Origin: Gammaproteobacteria bacterium
GTDB taxonomy: Bacteria > Pseudomonadota > Gammaproteobacteria > Xanthomonadales > Wenzhouxiangellaceae
Length of the DNA: 19,075 nt
Direction: 5' to 3'
Assembly (NCBI GenBank): GCA_003561495.1
Contig: PWWM01000063.1
Coordinates: 1-19,075, forward strand
Part shown: piece by piece, positions 8,899 to 16,635 of the stretch
Position numbering within the stretch: position 1 is the stretch's first letter
Layout of the letters: every line of letters begins with the position of its first letter
The notes under the pieces: generated by a model
Databases searched by the model: none
What the model was told of the DNA's origin: nothing
Seen by the model: the letters and a program-made list of their open reading frames with translations, nothing else
Made by a program: the position numbers and the translations under genes

Positions 8899-10139
8899 TG
8901 CGCCAGGCGGACGCGTTCAGGTTCCTCGGCCAGTTCCTCGAGCAGGTCGTCGATACGCCGAAAGGCGCGTTCCAGGTCCTCGGCTTCCGGCAGCAGGGTG
9001 ATGCGGAAGTGGTTGCGAGCCTCGATATTGAAGCTCGATCCGGGAACGATCAGGATATGTTTCTGTTCGAGCAGTTCGGCGGCAAAGCGGTGGTCGTCGA
9101 AGTCGGGCATCACATCGGCGCGCACCGAGGGGAAGGCATACATTGCACCCATGGGTCGGACCATCTCCAGGAACCGACTGCGCTCGATGGCATCGATGAC
9201 CGCCTGGCGTGATTCATGCAGGCGTCCGCCGCGGGCGACCAGGTCGGCAATCGACTGGTATCCGCCCAACGCGGTCTGTACCGCCCATTGACCGGGTACA
9301 TTGGCCGACAGTCGCAAGGCGGCCAGCTTCTCGACGGCCAGCATGTAGTCCTGTGCGCGATCCAGTGCACCGGTAAAGACCATCCAGCCGACCCGCCAAC
9401 CACAGGCGCGGTAAACCTTGGACAGGCCACCGAAGGTCACGCACAAAGTGTCCTCGGCCAACGGCGCCATCGGTACGAAACGCGCCTCGTCGAAGCAAAT
9501 GGCATCGTAGATCTCGTCGGAAAACAGGATCAGGTCATGCTCGGCAGCCAGATCAGCCAGCTCCTGAAGCACCGATTCCGGGTAGACCGCGCCGGTCGGG
9601 TTGTTGGGGTTGATGACCACCAGAGCGCGGGTTTTCGAGGTGATCAGTCGGCGAACCTGCTCAGGGTCGGGAATGAAATCATTTTCGGCAGGGCAGGGGT
9701 AATGAACTGCCTTGCCACCGTTGAGCACCACGGCCGCCGTCCACAGCGGATAGTCGGGCGCCGGCACCAGCACCTGATCGCCGGGCTCGAGCAGCGAGCG
9801 CAGCACCAGGTCCACCAGTTCGGACACGCCGTTGCCGATCATGACCTGATCGAAACGGGTCTCGGTCATGCCGCGGGCCTGGAACTGCATGGCCACGGCT
9901 TCGCGGGCCGGGAAGATGCCCGTCTGTGGGCCATAGGCCTCGCTGTGCTTGAGATTGCGCACCACGGCTCGTCGCATGGTTTCGGGCGTGCGCAGGCCAA
10001 AGGCGCCGGGATTGCCGATATTGAGCTGCAGGACATCATTGCCTTGCTGCTCCAGCTCCCGTGCCCGCCGCGCCAGCGCACCACGGATCTCGTAGCGAAC
10101 GTCATGGACGCGGGTTGCGGTTTGGAAGGGTGGTTTCAT
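8895..10139 (-). CDS. alaA: Alanine-synthesising aminotransferase AlaA (glutamate-pyruvate)
   Basis: A 414-residue class I/II PLP-dependent aminotransferase. It matches AlaA block by block: YEIRGALARRARELEQQGN, LNIGNPGAFG, MIGNGVSELVDL, LVPAPDYPLWTAAV, VINPNNPTGAVY, and FGGLSKVYRACGWRVGWM. Lys241 in that last block is the Schiff-base lysine. Asp208 and Tyr211 of SDEIYD contact the cofactor, and the Arg of HFRITLL near the C terminus binds the substrate carboxylate. The expected reaction is pyruvate plus glutamate to alanine plus 2-oxoglutarate. The start is supported by alignment of the N terminus with AlaA, although no Shine-Dalgarno sequence precedes it. The repeat mosaic begins only 14 bp upstream, so the promoter must lie in or beyond the repeats. 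prlC follows with a 4-base overlap. Confidence 0.92.
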   Translation of the reverse strand: MKPPFQTATRVHDVRYEIRGALARRARELEQQGNDVLQLNIGNPGAFGLRTPETMRRAVVRNLKHSEAYGPQTGIFPAREAVAMQFQARGMTETRFDQVMIGNGVSELVDLVLRSLLEPGDQVLVPAPDYPLWTAAVVLNGGKAVHYPCPAENDFIPDPEQVRRLITSKTRALVVINPNNPTGAVYPESVLQELADLAAEHDLILFSDEIYDAICFDEARFVPMAPLAEDTLCVTFGGLSKVYRACGWRVGWMVFTGALDRAQDYMLAVEKLAALRLSANVPGQWAVQTALGGYQSIADLVARGGRLHESRQAVIDAIERSRFLEMVRPMGAMYAFPSVRADVMPDFDDHRFAAELLEQKHILIVPGSSFNIEARNHFRITLLPEAEDLERAFRRIDDLLEELAEEPERVRLAQ

Positions 10140-10153
10140 AACGGAGATGATAA

Positions 10154-10360
<207 letters not shown>

Positions 10361-10367
10361 CCTTTCC

Positions 10368-10403
10368 TTGAACCTCCGGTTCAACACCCCCACCATGTAG
10401 AAT
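10368..10403 (+). promoter_or_regulatory. Perfect 7-bp inverted repeat and -10-like hexamer upstream of grxD
   Basis: TTGAACC-TCC-GGTTCAA (10368-10384) is a perfect inverted repeat with a three-base centre. It is followed by TAGAAT at 10398-10403, a good -10 element that would place a transcript start near 10410, about 23 bases before the grxD ATG. No -35 hexamer sits at the expected 17-bp spacing (TTGAAC at 10368 is 24 bp away), so the palindrome could be an operator whose bound activator substitutes for a -35. No regulator can be named. Confidence 0.35.
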
Positions 10404-10432
10404 CAGGACCAACTTACTCCGGATTAAATGCC

Positions 10433-11338
10433 ATGACTCTTGACCCTGCAGTGCGCGAGCGAATTGAAACCCAAGTGGCTTCCCACGATATCGTGTTGTA
10501 CATGAAAGGCACGCCGAAGATGCCCCAGTGCGGGTTTTCGGCCAAGACGGCTGGCATGCTGGATAGCCTGCTGGATGGTGATTACGCATCCTTCAACGTG
10601 CTCGAGGACGAGTCGATTCGCGAGGGTATCAAGGTCTTCGGTAATTGGCCGACCATTCCGCAGCTCTACATCAAGGGCGAGCTGGTCGGTGGCTGTGACA
10701 TTGTCACTGAAATGTTCAATGCCGGCGAATTGCATGAAATGCTGGGGCTTCAAAAGCCTGATCGTACGCCGCCCGAGATCGAGATTTCGGACAAGGCCGC
10801 CGACAAGATCCGTGAGTTCATGGATGCTTATCCGGACCAGTACCTGCATTTTTCCATTGGTCCGAACTGGGAGGCGCAGTTCAACATCGGTCCGCGCCAG
10901 GGCCATGAAATCGAGAGTGAAAGTGCCGGCATCCGGGTGTTGTTCGATCTGGCCTCGGCTCAGCGTGCCCGCGGTGCGCGTATCGACTGGACCGAGACGG
11001 TTCAGGGCGAAGGGTTGACCCTGGATCTGCCCGGTGCCCCGGCGCCGGTTCAGTCCATGACGCCGGCGACCTTGCAGGAGCGTCTCAACTCGGGAGAACG
11101 TCTGCTGGTGGTCGACACCCGCAATGAAACCGACCGCCAGTCTCAGCCACTGGAATTCGCCCGGCCGCTGGATGCCGAACTGATGGCCGAGCTCAAGGAC
11201 GCCGACCGGAATCTGCCTCTGGTCTTCGTCTGCGCCATGGGGGTTTCCAGTCAGGCGGTGGCCGAGCATTACCGCAAGCAGGGCTTTGCCCAGGTCTACA
11301 ACCTCGAGGGCGGTGTGCAGGGGTTGATGAGCGCCTGA
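10433..11338 (+). CDS. grxD: Grx4-family monothiol glutaredoxin fused to A-type-like and rhodanese domains
   Basis: A 301-residue protein, about three times the length of a single-domain Grx4. Residues 1-107 are a monothiol glutaredoxin with the CGFS active site (Cys33 in MPQCGFS), the cis-proline segment WPTIPQLYI and GGCDI (Cys88). Such proteins bind [2Fe-2S] with glutathione and pass it on. Residues 114-202 have the strand pattern of an IscA/HesB (A-type) domain (IEISDKAADKIREFM, then GARIDWTETVQGEGLTLDLPGAP) but contain no cysteine, so they cannot ligate iron-sulfur in the usual way. Residues 208-301 are a rhodanese domain with loop CAMGVSS (Cys267) and the ending VYNLEGGVQGL. Likely cytoplasmic Fe-S trafficking. 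Similar long glutaredoxins occur in Xanthomonadales as far as I recall. Its stop lies two bases from the convergent xthA stop. Confidence 0.88.
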   Translation: MTLDPAVRERIETQVASHDIVLYMKGTPKMPQCGFSAKTAGMLDSLLDGDYASFNVLEDESIREGIKVFGNWPTIPQLYIKGELVGGCDIVTEMFNAGELHEMLGLQKPDRTPPEIEISDKAADKIREFMDAYPDQYLHFSIGPNWEAQFNIGPRQGHEIESESAGIRVLFDLASAQRARGARIDWTETVQGEGLTLDLPGAPAPVQSMTPATLQERLNSGERLLVVDTRNETDRQSQPLEFARPLDAELMAELKDADRNLPLVFVCAMGVSSQAVAEHYRKQGFAQVYNLEGGVQGLMSA

Positions 11339-11340
11339 TT

Positions 11341-12111
11341 TCAGGCCAGATCGAATTCCGCCACCACCGGCGCATGGTCGGAAGGGCGCTCGAGCCTGCG
11401 CGGTTCCTTGTCGACATAGCTGGTCGTGCAGGATTCGCGCAAGGCCTCCGAGCACAGCACCAGGTCGATGCGCAGCCCCATGCCGCGGCGGAAGGCGGCG
11501 GCGCGGTAGTCCCACCAGGAATAGGTCTTCTCGGGCTGGTCGAACAGCCGAAACGTGTCGTGCAGACCCAGATCGAGCATGCGCTGGTAGGCCTCGCGTT
11601 CCGGGGTCGAGCACAGGATCTTCTCGTGCCAGGCTTCGGGGTCGTGCACGTCGCGATCATCCGGGGCGATGTTGAAATCACCCATCACCACCAGTTTCTC
11701 GTGTTCGCGTAACTCGGCCTCGACCCACGCGGTCACGGCCTGAAGCCAGTCGAGCTTGTATTGGTACTTGTCGGTGCCGACCGCCTTGCCGTTGACTACG
11801 TACAGGTTGATCACCCGAACACCGTCGACCGTCGCCGCGATGACCCGCTTTTGCTCATCCGGGTAATCAGGGATCTCGGTGACCGGGTCGCCGAGCGCCG
11901 AGGATGCGATCAGGGCCACGCCGTTGTAAGTCGGCTGGCCGGCAAAACCGACGTGATAACCCAGCTCGGCAAACGCGTCGGAAGGGAAGCGATCGTCGGT
12001 CAGTTTGGTTTCCTGCAGTCCGAGCGCATCCGGGCGCTGATGATCCAGCCACTCCAGCACCTGCTCCAGGCGGACCTTGAGCGAATTGACATTCCAGCTT
12101 GCGATTTTCAT
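11341..12111 (-). CDS. xthA: Exodeoxyribonuclease III (AP endonuclease)
   Basis: A 256-residue DNA repair enzyme of the exonuclease III family that cuts at abasic sites and trims 3' blocks. Motifs run in family order: MKIASWNVNSLKVR (Asn7), LQETK (Glu34, metal ligand), VINLYVVNG (Tyr104), VMGDFNIAP (Asp145 and Asn147), RIDLVL, and SDHAPV with catalytic His246. An upstream in-frame ATG at 12195 would add 28 residues that do not belong to the family and would run into uppP, so the start is placed at 12111, where the protein begins exactly with MKIASWNVN. No Shine-Dalgarno precedes it, while a -10-like hexamer ends 8 bases from the ATG, suggesting a leaderless transcript. Confidence 0.95.
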   Translation of the reverse strand: MKIASWNVNSLKVRLEQVLEWLDHQRPDALGLQETKLTDDRFPSDAFAELGYHVGFAGQPTYNGVALIASSALGDPVTEIPDYPDEQKRVIAATVDGVRVINLYVVNGKAVGTDKYQYKLDWLQAVTAWVEAELREHEKLVVMGDFNIAPDDRDVHDPEAWHEKILCSTPEREAYQRMLDLGLHDTFRLFDQPEKTYSWWDYRAAAFRRGMGLRIDLVLCSEALRESCTTSYVDKEPRRLERPSDHAPVVAEFDLA

Positions 12112-12160
12112 GGCAGGCAGTGTACCCAAATTCAATGGTCGGCTCCCGTACAATGCCGCG
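12112..12160. promoter_or_regulatory. Short divergent promoter region for xthA and uppP, possibly leaderless both ways
   Basis: Only 49 bp separate the two start codons. On the + strand TACAAT (12149-12154) ends six bases before the uppP ATG. On the - strand TACACT (bases 12124-12119) ends seven bases before the xthA ATG. With the usual distance from the -10 element to the start site, both transcripts would begin at or next to their ATG. Neither gene has a Shine-Dalgarno sequence, which fits. No convincing -35 hexamer is seen for either. Confidence 0.4.
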
Positions 12161-12958
12161 ATGGATTGGATCGAAGCCGTCATTCTGGCCCTCATTCAGG
12201 GCCTGACCGAATTTCTCCCCGTCTCCAGCCAGGCCCACCTGGTGCTGTACTCGGTGTTTGCCGGACGCGAGTACCAGGGACTGGATTTCGACATCATTCT
12301 GCATGCCGGCTCCCTGATGGCGGTGGTGTTCTACTTTCGTCATGAACTGATCACCATGACGCGCGACTGGCTGGCCAGCCTGCGGGGCGCCCAGGCCAGC
12401 GGTGATTCCCGGCTGGCCTGGTGGATCATCATCGGCACCATTCCGGCCGGGTTCTTCGGCTTGTTGCTCAAGGACTACGCCGAGGAAGCCTTGCGCAGTC
12501 CGCTGATCATGGGCAGCGCCCTGATCGGTTTCGGCATTCTGCTGGGCCTGGCCGACTGGCGCGGACGTGGCCAGCGTGACGAATACTCGCTGGGCCTGAA
12601 GGATGTGCTGGTGATCGGCTTCGCCCAGGTGCTGGCCCTGATTCCGGGGACCTCGCGATCGGGTATTACCATCACCGCGGGCCTGTTTCTCGGCATGAGT
12701 CGTGAGGCTGCGGCGCGTTTTTCGTTTCTGCTGTCGATCCCCATCATCGCCGCGGCCGCTGTGCTGGGCACCCGCGACCTGCTTGCTGAGGGTGTCACGG
12801 CTGACTGGCCGGTGCTGCTGATCGGCCTGGTCGTCTCGGCCATCAGCACCTATGCCTGCATCCACTACTTCCTGGCCTTTATCCGACGCATCGGCATGCA
12901 ACCCTTTGTGGCCTACCGAATCATTCTCGGAGTGGTGTTGCTGGCATTTTTCCTGTAG
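12161..12958 (+). CDS. uppP: Undecaprenyl-diphosphatase (UppP/BacA)
   Basis: A 265-residue polytopic inner-membrane phosphatase that recycles undecaprenyl pyrophosphate to the lipid carrier for peptidoglycan and other envelope polymers; high levels give bacitracin tolerance. Both signature regions are present. The first is IQGLTEFLPVSSQAHL near the N terminus (Gln13 and Glu17 of the (E/Q)xxxE motif, Ser23, His26); the second is the PGTSRSGIT loop. Hydrophobic segments cover most of the chain. The start at 12161 gives the family-typical MDWIEAVILALIQG; an in-frame ATG at 12077 would add 28 residues overlapping xthA and is rejected. Divergent from xthA. The gene after it, beyond a 498-bp gap, is convergent, so uppP is probably monocistronic. 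Confidence 0.95.
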   Translation: MDWIEAVILALIQGLTEFLPVSSQAHLVLYSVFAGREYQGLDFDIILHAGSLMAVVFYFRHELITMTRDWLASLRGAQASGDSRLAWWIIIGTIPAGFFGLLLKDYAEEALRSPLIMGSALIGFGILLGLADWRGRGQRDEYSLGLKDVLVIGFAQVLALIPGTSRSGITITAGLFLGMSREAAARFSFLLSIPIIAAAAVLGTRDLLAEGVTADWPVLLIGLVVSAISTYACIHYFLAFIRRIGMQPFVAYRIILGVVLLAFFL

Positions 12959-13091
12959 GCGGCGGTTGCATCTCCGACGTTCAACATTGAACCTTCCCCC
13001 ACCGGCTCGTTCGTGTGCCCCAACCCAAATCAAGACACCGATGGGGTTTGATGGAATCTTTGGGGTCTGTCCGGTTCAGGCTGGAGTTTAT

Positions 13092-13120
13092 GGGTCGGGG
13101 CGCCGAGTCGCCTTGCCCGG
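13092..13120 (+). repeat. Third copy of the 29-bp REP-like unit
   Basis: The reverse complement of this segment begins CCGGGCAAGGCGACTC and closely matches the units at 6793-6854, with the same core and only a few mismatches. Like those, it lies in an intergenic region between convergent genes, here uppP and the hydrolase gene. It is about 6.3 kb away and inverted. Confidence 0.65.
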
Positions 13121-13289
13121 TGCCGCGCTCGAGGTGAACGGCCTGGTCGATTCTTTGAGTTCAGGGGCGTTCTGGTGCCGACCGAATTGCGTTTGATCGA
13201 ATGGATACGGGATTGCCTTTAGTGGGGCTCTCGGGTGGTCGAAGAACGGAAAGTCCCTGCCCACTTCCGTCACCTCGAGCCCGGCCCCG

Positions 13290-13312
13290 GTCAAGCCCAC
13301 TCGTCGCTTGAC
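13290..13312. terminator. Hairpin, degenerate member of the REP-like family or terminator
   Basis: GTCAAGC (13290-13296) and GCTTGAC (13306-13312) are perfect complements around a nine-base loop. Over its first 21 bases from 13287 the sequence matches the 29-bp unit core at about 18 positions (CCGG.CAAG..CACTCGTCGC-like). It may be a diverged copy in which the stem has been rebuilt. No T-run follows on either strand, so intrinsic termination is uncertain. Confidence 0.35.
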
Positions 13313-13456
13313 GGTTGGGAGTTGGTTGATGATGGAGCTTGAACGAAGCCACCATCAGACTTTCAATCTTCTCCAACCCCCCATCCTGTTTGCACCGCGA
13401 CAGCGGGCCCGGCAACGGGACTGAAGACTTTGTGGTGAACTTTTCGGACGGCGCCA

Positions 13457-14524
13457 TCAAGGTTGGTCAGTGGATCCCTGGAATTCCTGCAACCATTCGA
13501 CGATGATGTCAATGGCTGGCGGTTCGGTTTCGGTCAGGGGCAGGGTGACCAGCAGGCCGCGGTGGGAGGCGGGGACGATGACCGGCTCGGGGGCTTCGGG
13601 CAGGTGCAGGGATTCGACCGGGACCACGCCGTCGCCCAGATCCTCGCCCAGTTGCGACCACATCTGTTCGAGCTCGTCGGCCAGTTCGGGAGCGTCCAGG
13701 TCACCCGCCAGCGCGTCGACGCCGGCAATCATGCCGGCGGTGGGTTCACTGAGCTGACCGCCGATGATGCGGATCGGAATGTCTTCGGGCCAGTCTCGCT
13801 GATTGAGTTCGGCCAGGAACTGGCTGTCGGGGCGAAGATCGATCTTGGCGGCCCCGGTGCCATCGCGAAGCCCGGCAAACAACGAGAAGCGTTCAGCCCG
13901 GATGTCGGCGATCCACTCACGCACCTCCAGCCAGGCGCGCAAGCGCGCCCAGTCCGAACCCTGATTAGGCGTGGCAACCAGGATGACAGCGTGCACTGAT
14001 GGGGTCGGGAAGTCGACGTCTTTGTCATTAGACAGGTGACGAGTGATGAAATCCCGGATGACCAGCCCGCCCATGCTGTGTCCGATCAGGACCGGGGGAT
14101 GATTGAAATCCAGTTCAGTCCAGTATTCGGCCAGCAGATCGGCGCTGCGGTCGATGGCCTGGTCATTGGGATAGCGAAATTCCCAGGCATTGAAGCCGAC
14201 CTCATCCAGGGCCGGCACCAGTTCATCCCAGATGCCGCCGGGTTCATCCAGGCCATGCAGGAGAATTACATCGGGTGGGCGCTCCTCGGGAAACCGATCC
14301 GAGCGCGGAATCCAGCCCAGCAATTCGTCGGGCAGGGTCATCTGTTCGGGAAAGTGCGCGAGCAGGAAATCGTGGACCTGCTCGCGCAATTGGCGTTCAT
14401 GTTCCGGGTGGCGGTCGGTCCATTTCACCCACCCGATGCTGACCAGAAGCATGGTCAGCATGGCGCCGAGCACCACCATCCATCCTCGCGGACGACGGGA
14501 GTTTTCGGGGCGAGGGGCGTTCAC
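13457..14524 (-). CDS. Membrane-anchored alpha/beta hydrolase (lipase/esterase-like)
   Basis: A 355-residue protein with one N-terminal membrane segment (about 16-33) and the rest probably periplasmic. The alpha/beta-hydrolase fold is shown by the oxyanion motif ILLHGLDEPGGIWDELVPAL (LHG at 89-91) and the nucleophile elbow GHSMGG (Ser150). GDGVVPVESL follows (likely Asp298) and then SHRGLL (His321), giving a complete Ser-Asp-His triad. ILVATPNQGSDWARL is the lipase/PGAP1-like block after the elbow. The substrate is unknown; lipid or ester hydrolysis is the family expectation. The first possible start is GTG at 14524, nine bases after the amidohydrolase stop. The ATG at codon 16 has GAGGA just upstream and is a credible alternative that still keeps the membrane segment. 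Last gene of the four-gene run. Confidence 0.82.
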   Translation of the reverse strand: MNAPRPENSRRPRGWMVVLGAMLTMLLVSIGWVKWTDRHPEHERQLREQVHDFLLAHFPEQMTLPDELLGWIPRSDRFPEERPPDVILLHGLDEPGGIWDELVPALDEVGFNAWEFRYPNDQAIDRSADLLAEYWTELDFNHPPVLIGHSMGGLVIRDFITRHLSNDKDVDFPTPSVHAVILVATPNQGSDWARLRAWLEVREWIADIRAERFSLFAGLRDGTGAAKIDLRPDSQFLAELNQRDWPEDIPIRIIGGQLSEPTAGMIAGVDALAGDLDAPELADELEQMWSQLGEDLGDGVVPVESLHLPEAPEPVIVPASHRGLLVTLPLTETEPPAIDIIVEWLQEFQGSTDQP

Positions 14525-14533
14525 CGCCGGGGC

Positions 14534-16288
14534 TTATTCACGAACATGAACCACCTGGCCACCGAGAAGGGTCATGTCCACCTCGGTGGCGGCCAGTTCA
14601 TCGTCATCAATGGTGAGAATGTTTCGATCGAGCACGACCAGGTCAGCAAGCTTGCCGGGCGTGATGCTACCGAGCAGGTCTTCGTCGAACACCGCGCGGG
14701 CGCAGTCGATGGTGTAGGACTTCAGTGCCTCCATGCGATTCATGGATTGTTCCGGGAAGAAATACTCACCGTGATCCATCAGCCGGGTGACCGAGGCGTG
14801 GTAGGACGCGATCGGCGAGATCGGCTCGACCGGCACATCGGTGCCGTTGCAAATGGTGGCGCCGGCATCGAGCAGTGAGCGCCACACGTAGGCCCGTTCG
14901 CGGGCGCGTTCAGTGCCCAGGCGCTGCGGCACCCAGGGACCATCGGAAGTGGCGTGAATGCCTTGCATGGAAGCGATCACGCCCAGTTCGGCAAAGCGTG
15001 GCACCTCGTCGGGGTGCAGGTTTTGGGCATGCTCGATGCGCCAGCGCAAGTCGGTTTCATCATGTTCAGCGAACAATGCCTCGTACAAATCCAGCGTTTC
15101 GCGGTTGCCGCGATCTCCGATGGCGTGGGTGTTGAGCTGGAAACCGTGGCGCAGGGCAATTTCGGCAGTTTCGCGCAAATCATCGACAGGCGTTTGCGGC
15201 AGACCGGCAGTGTCGGGCTTGTCGCTGTAGGGCTCCAGCAACCAGGCGCCGTGGGTGCCCAGGGCACCGTCGATCTGGCGCTTGATGGCGCGCACGGTCA
15301 GGAAATGCCCGCCATGGCCGACCATGCGGTAGTCGGGCAGCTTGCGGTCCATATCGGCATTGGACTCGCCGCGCACGGCTACGTGCAGGCGAACCGGCAG
15401 ATTTCCTTGTTCGGCAAGTCGTCTGAATCCGTCGATGTCGGAAAAGCTCGAACCCTGGTCATGGAAAGAGGTGACCCCGTGGGCCAATGCCTCGGTGCCG
15501 GCCAGTTCGACCTGGCGTTCGAACAGCGCCTGGCGTTCCTCGTCGCTCATGGCCTGCTCGGCCTCGCCGTGGGCCCGGCGAACCGCGAGCTGGGCGGCCT
15601 GGCGCAGAAATCCGGTGGGCTGGCCTTCATCGTCGCGCACGATGACGCCACCTTCGGGGTCTTCAGTGTCGGCATCGATGCCGGCTGCGGCCAGGGCGGC
15701 GGCATTGGCAAACGAGGCATGGCCACTGGCATGGGTCAGCAGTACCGGGTTGTCTGGACTGACTTCGCTTAATGCGTGATGGGGCGGTACACCGTCGAAT
15801 GCGACTTCGGGGGCCGGATCCCAGCGTTCCTGGTGCCAGCCGCGTCCAAGAATCCAGGTCCCGGGCTCGGCGTCAGCCACGGCTTCGGCGACCTGCTCGA
15901 CGATCTCATCGAAAGAGGTGGCCGGGCGCAGATCCAGGATCATGCGTGCATTGCCCAGGCCGAGAAAATGACCGTGACCCTCGATGAATCCGGGAATGAG
16001 GGTTCGCCCGGCCAGGTCGATGACTTCGGTGTCATTGCCGATCATCAGCTCGATCTCCGCGGCGCTGCCCACGGCCAGAATGCGACCATCCCGAATGGCC
16101 ACCGCCTCGGCCTGGCCTATTTCGTCATCGACGCTGATCACCGTGCCGCCGGTCAGCACCAGGTCGGCCTGGGCTTGTGGCTCGGTCACCGGCTGTTCGG
16201 TGTCGTCAGGCGCCGGTGAGCAGCCGGTCAGCATTAGAACCAGGGATACAAAAAATGTCGTCAGCAGTATCGGGGTCTGTGTCTTCAT
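14534..16288 (-). CDS. Exported YtcJ-like amidohydrolase lipoprotein
   Basis: A 584-residue metal-dependent hydrolase of the amidohydrolase superfamily, YtcJ/Amidohydro_3 type. The N terminus is a lipoprotein signal with lipobox LTGC (Cys23) and Ser at +2, so it is probably attached to the outer membrane facing the periplasm or surface. Family landmarks are VLTGGTVISVDD, the metal motif PGFIEGHGHFLG (HxH), ILGRGWHQERW, AIKRQIDGALGTHGAWL, NTHAIGDRGNRETLDLY, RIEHAQ, NGTDVPVEPISP, and the C-terminal GSITPGKLADLVVLD. The substrate is not predictable within this family (amides and N-acyl compounds are common). The start at 16288 is chosen because it begins the signal peptide and follows GAGAGGA at good spacing; an in-frame ATG at 16318 lies inside the SET gene. 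Lies 11 bp after the SET gene. Confidence 0.9.
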   Translation of the reverse strand: MKTQTPILLTTFFVSLVLMLTGCSPAPDDTEQPVTEPQAQADLVLTGGTVISVDDEIGQAEAVAIRDGRILAVGSAAEIELMIGNDTEVIDLAGRTLIPGFIEGHGHFLGLGNARMILDLRPATSFDEIVEQVAEAVADAEPGTWILGRGWHQERWDPAPEVAFDGVPPHHALSEVSPDNPVLLTHASGHASFANAAALAAAGIDADTEDPEGGVIVRDDEGQPTGFLRQAAQLAVRRAHGEAEQAMSDEERQALFERQVELAGTEALAHGVTSFHDQGSSFSDIDGFRRLAEQGNLPVRLHVAVRGESNADMDRKLPDYRMVGHGGHFLTVRAIKRQIDGALGTHGAWLLEPYSDKPDTAGLPQTPVDDLRETAEIALRHGFQLNTHAIGDRGNRETLDLYEALFAEHDETDLRWRIEHAQNLHPDEVPRFAELGVIASMQGIHATSDGPWVPQRLGTERARERAYVWRSLLDAGATICNGTDVPVEPISPIASYHASVTRLMDHGEYFFPEQSMNRMEALKSYTIDCARAVFDEDLLGSITPGKLADLVVLDRNILTIDDDELAATEVDMTLLGGQVVHVRE

Positions 16289-16299
16289 CGGAAGTCCTC

Positions 16300-16635
16300 T
16301 CATTCTTCTTCGTCCCAACCGTAGTCGAAGGTGATTTCCTCACCGCGGGCAATGGGTCGGATGGCGTACAAGTCATTACCCCACCAGTCGGCGTTGGGGT
16401 CAGCGTCGTGATTGAGAAAGCGCATCTCGTTGTCGCCGTCGATGCCTTCCCAGCGCTCGTGCTCCTCGTTCCACAACCACAGTACGTGCATGCCGTCGGT
16501 CTGGGTCGATGGACCTTCATAGCTGCCGATGTACTCATCGGGCTCGATGTCGCAACGGGCGAACAGGCCACGACCGTGAATCGGTGAGCGATCCACGTAG
16601 GCCATGGGGTTGTTGTCGTATTTTTTCGGGCTCAT
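16300..16635 (-). CDS. Small SET-domain protein, putative protein-lysine methyltransferase
   Basis: A 111-residue stand-alone SET domain. The blocks are SPIHGRGLFARCDIEPDEYIGSYEG (residues 17-41), MRFLNHDADPNADW (71-84) and ARGEEITFDYGW (96-107). These correspond to the SAM-binding G-x-G, the pseudoknot N-H pair (Asn75-His76) and the catalytic Tyr (Tyr105) of SET enzymes. No post-SET cysteine cluster is present. Bacterial single-domain SET proteins are usually of unknown substrate; some methylate ribosomal or nucleoid proteins. The start codon overlaps the upstream gene's stop (ATGA at 16635-16632), and it ends 11 bp before the amidohydrolase, so it is the second gene of a four-gene unit. ATG at codon 11 (MAYVDRSP) is a possible alternative start. 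Confidence 0.85.
   Translation of the reverse strand: MSPKKYDNNPMAYVDRSPIHGRGLFARCDIEPDEYIGSYEGPSTQTDGMHVLWLWNEEHERWEGIDGDNEMRFLNHDADPNADWWGNDLYAIRPIARGEEITFDYGWDEEE

Larger units (their letters stand above)
12959..13456. other. Non-coding gap with inverted repeats between convergent genes
   Basis: This 498-bp stretch lies between the 3' ends of uppP and the hydrolase gene. I find no gene supported by homology, start site or codon pattern. It contains the palindrome GTTCAA-CA-TTGAAC (12979-12992), an imperfect CCCCAA...TTGGGG stem in about 13019-13066, a REP-like unit (13092-13120), a clear hairpin (13290-13312), and a longer imperfect inverted repeat in about 13313-13380 (GGTTGG...CTCCAACC arms, with TGATGG/CCATCA inside). 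It may hold terminators for both convergent genes or remnants of repeat insertions. Confidence 0.6.

Noticed and set aside
10424..11614. 396-codon minus-strand frame across grxD and the xthA 3' end
   Set aside because: It conflicts with two well-identified genes and shows no domain.
12077..12160. Longer N terminus for UppP starting at 12077
   Set aside because: The added 28 residues overlap xthA, are not hydrophobic in the family pattern, and family members begin at the MDWIEA-like residue.
11867..13033. 388-codon minus-strand frame opposite uppP
   Set aside because: Antisense to UppP and partly to xthA in another frame; low-complexity His/Gln-rich composition typical of a shadow frame.
13161..13460. 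99-codon minus-strand frame in the non-coding gap
   Set aside because: Basic, low-complexity, no ribosome binding site and it passes through the hairpins; no family resemblance.
16289..16318. Longer N terminus for the amidohydrolase starting at 16318
   Set aside because: It would put ten extra residues before a normal lipoprotein signal and overlap the SET gene; the ATG at 16288 has a good ribosome binding site.
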